Made by a program: the position numbers and the translations under genes. Shown here piece by piece: positions 63,083 through 64,000 of a stretch of DNA of 64,000 bases (positions within the stretch are counted from its first letter, which is position 1; every line of letters begins with the position of its first letter). Origin of the DNA: Bacteroidota bacterium (GTDB taxonomy: Bacteria; Bacteroidota; Bacteroidia; Cytophagales; Cyclobacteriaceae); the NCBI GenBank assembly GCA_018267215.1, contig JAFDYX010000009.1:1-64000 (forward strand), read 5' to 3'. The notes under the pieces are model-generated. The model saw nothing but the letters and a program-made list of their open reading frames with translations. It did not search any database and was not told the origin of the DNA.

Positions 63083-64000
63083 ATGAATTGGAAAAAAATA
63101 ATAGGAATTGGGATTACACTTGCGGTGATTGCATTAGTCGCTTTCAAATTGATAAGCAACAAAAAAACTACCGAAAGTAAGGTGTATCAGTTTGATAAAG
63201 AAAAACCTATTTCGGTTGAAGTGGATACTATTCGTTTGGAATCTTTAAGTGCAGAAAATGCTTTTACTGGCACATTTGAACCTAACAAGGAAACCAAAAT
63301 TAGTGCTGAAACACAAGGGAAAATCAATAGTGTTTTAGTAGATGTGGGCAGTTATGTCAGTCAAGGACAAACGCTTATTCAGTTGGATAATTCATTGTTG
63401 AAACTGCAACTACAAACGGTTCAAGTTCAAATTGAGGGGTTGGAAGATGATGTAAAACGCTATACGATTTTAGCACAAGCAGATGCCGTGCAAGGTGTGC
63501 AATTAGAAAAAACACAGTTGGGTTTGAAGTCCGCAAAAGTGCAAAAAGCAACCATTCAGGAGCAAATAAACAAAACCAGTATTAAAGCACCTTTTAATGG
63601 CATTGTAACAGCAAAATTAAGTGAAGTTGGTGCATTCGCAGCACCTGGAGTTCCATTGTTGCAAATTACAGATATAGGCACATTACGCTTTACGGTAAAT
63701 GTTCCCGAAAACAATTTGGCTCAGTTTCAAAACAATCAAACTTATAAAATTAGTGCTGATGTTTATCCTGATATTTCTCTTTCAGGAAAAATAACAATGA
63801 TTGGAAGCAAAGCTAATATGGGTAATAGTTTTCCTGTGCAATTTCAAGTAACTAATACAAAAAACTTAACCATAAAATCGGGAATGTTTGGCAAAGTAAA
63901 TTTTGGAGAAAGCACACAAGAAAAAGGTATTCTCATTCCCTCTTCTGCTATTATTGAAAGTGTGGGTAAAACTCAAGTTTATATGGTAAAAAACGGAAAA
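63083..64000 (+). CDS. RND efflux periplasmic adaptor (3' end outside the window)
   Basis: 306 residues are visible, open at the right edge. One N-terminal membrane helix (IIGIGITLAVIALVAF), lipoyl half motif (TQGKINSVLVDVGSYVSQGQ), a short alpha hairpin, second half (SIKAPFNGIVTAKLSEVGAF), beta barrel and the start of the membrane-proximal domain (ILIPSSAII) are seen. An RND pump gene is expected next. Confidence 0.9.
   Translation, partial: MNWKKIIGIGITLAVIALVAFKLISNKKTTESKVYQFDKEKPISVEVDTIRLESLSAENAFTGTFEPNKETKISAETQGKINSVLVDVGSYVSQGQTLIQLDNSLLKLQLQTVQVQIEGLEDDVKRYTILAQADAVQGVQLEKTQLGLKSAKVQKATIQEQINKTSIKAPFNGIVTAKLSEVGAFAAPGVPLLQITDIGTLRFTVNVPENNLAQFQNNQTYKISADVYPDISLSGKITMIGSKANMGNSFPVQFQVTNTKNLTIKSGMFGKVNFGESTQEKGILIPSSAIIESVGKTQVYMVKNGK

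Overview
The window reads as chromosome of a free-living member of the Bacteroidota, probably Cytophagales-like. The evidence is a type IX secretion C-terminal sorting domain, the short primary sigma factor that lacks region 1.1, a bacillithiol deacetylase (BshB1), ribosomal protein bTHX, several Bacteroidota-type families (DUF4296, DUF3822, DUF349, DUF1573, DUF4142) and many -7 boxes of the TAnnTTTG type. No phage, plasmid or CRISPR locus is visible. Genes are densely packed, with many 1-4 bp overlaps.

Layout. 1-124 is the right end of an IS21-like element. 0.3-4.5 kb carries an Asp-box lipoprotein, a DUF4296 lipoprotein and mutS2. 4.5-7.5 kb is a MacAB-like ABC export operon, followed by a CoA-transferase. 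9.0-10.4 kb is an AT-rich islet holding a broken NUDIX gene translationally coupled to a second trpF-like gene, next to a long imperfect inverted repeat. 10.7-13.3 kb is a Tat-exported TIM-barrel protein plus a GMC oxidoreductase. 13.3-24.4 kb is a two-component-regulated RND efflux operon with two tandem RND pumps, one adaptor and one TolC, an architecture like MdtABC-BaeSR. 24.6-27.7 kb is an SGNH hydrolase / Asp-box protein / MFS operon.

27.8-34.6 kb is rpsTHX followed by the complete trp operon (trpEGDCFBA). Between them lies a leader peptide with three consecutive Trp codons and mutually exclusive RNA hairpins, a full classical attenuator. 34.7-38.0 kb is a YbbAP-like ABC pair. 38-43.4 kb holds small secreted proteins (DUF4142, cupredoxin), pyrE, NUDIX genes, coaD, DUF3822 and DUF1573. 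43.4-49.1 kb holds a giant T9SS cargo protein and a two-gene unit of unknown role. 49.2-60.9 kb is core: a MacB-like permease, tRNA-Thr, DUF349, yqgE, pdxH, bshB1, trxB, rpoD, pnp, rpsO and an LptF/G permease. 61.1-64.0 kb is an AT-rich TetR-TolC-adaptor efflux operon that runs off the end of the window.

The strongest regulatory stories are the trp attenuator placed immediately behind bTHX, an 11-bp-phased repeat shared by the response-regulator promoter and its presumed efflux target promoter, and a TetR operator overlapping the promoter of the last operon. The most interesting protein-level observation is that the two tandem RND pumps differ at the conserved proton-relay acid pair in TM4 (Asp-Glu in one, Asp-Gln in the other).
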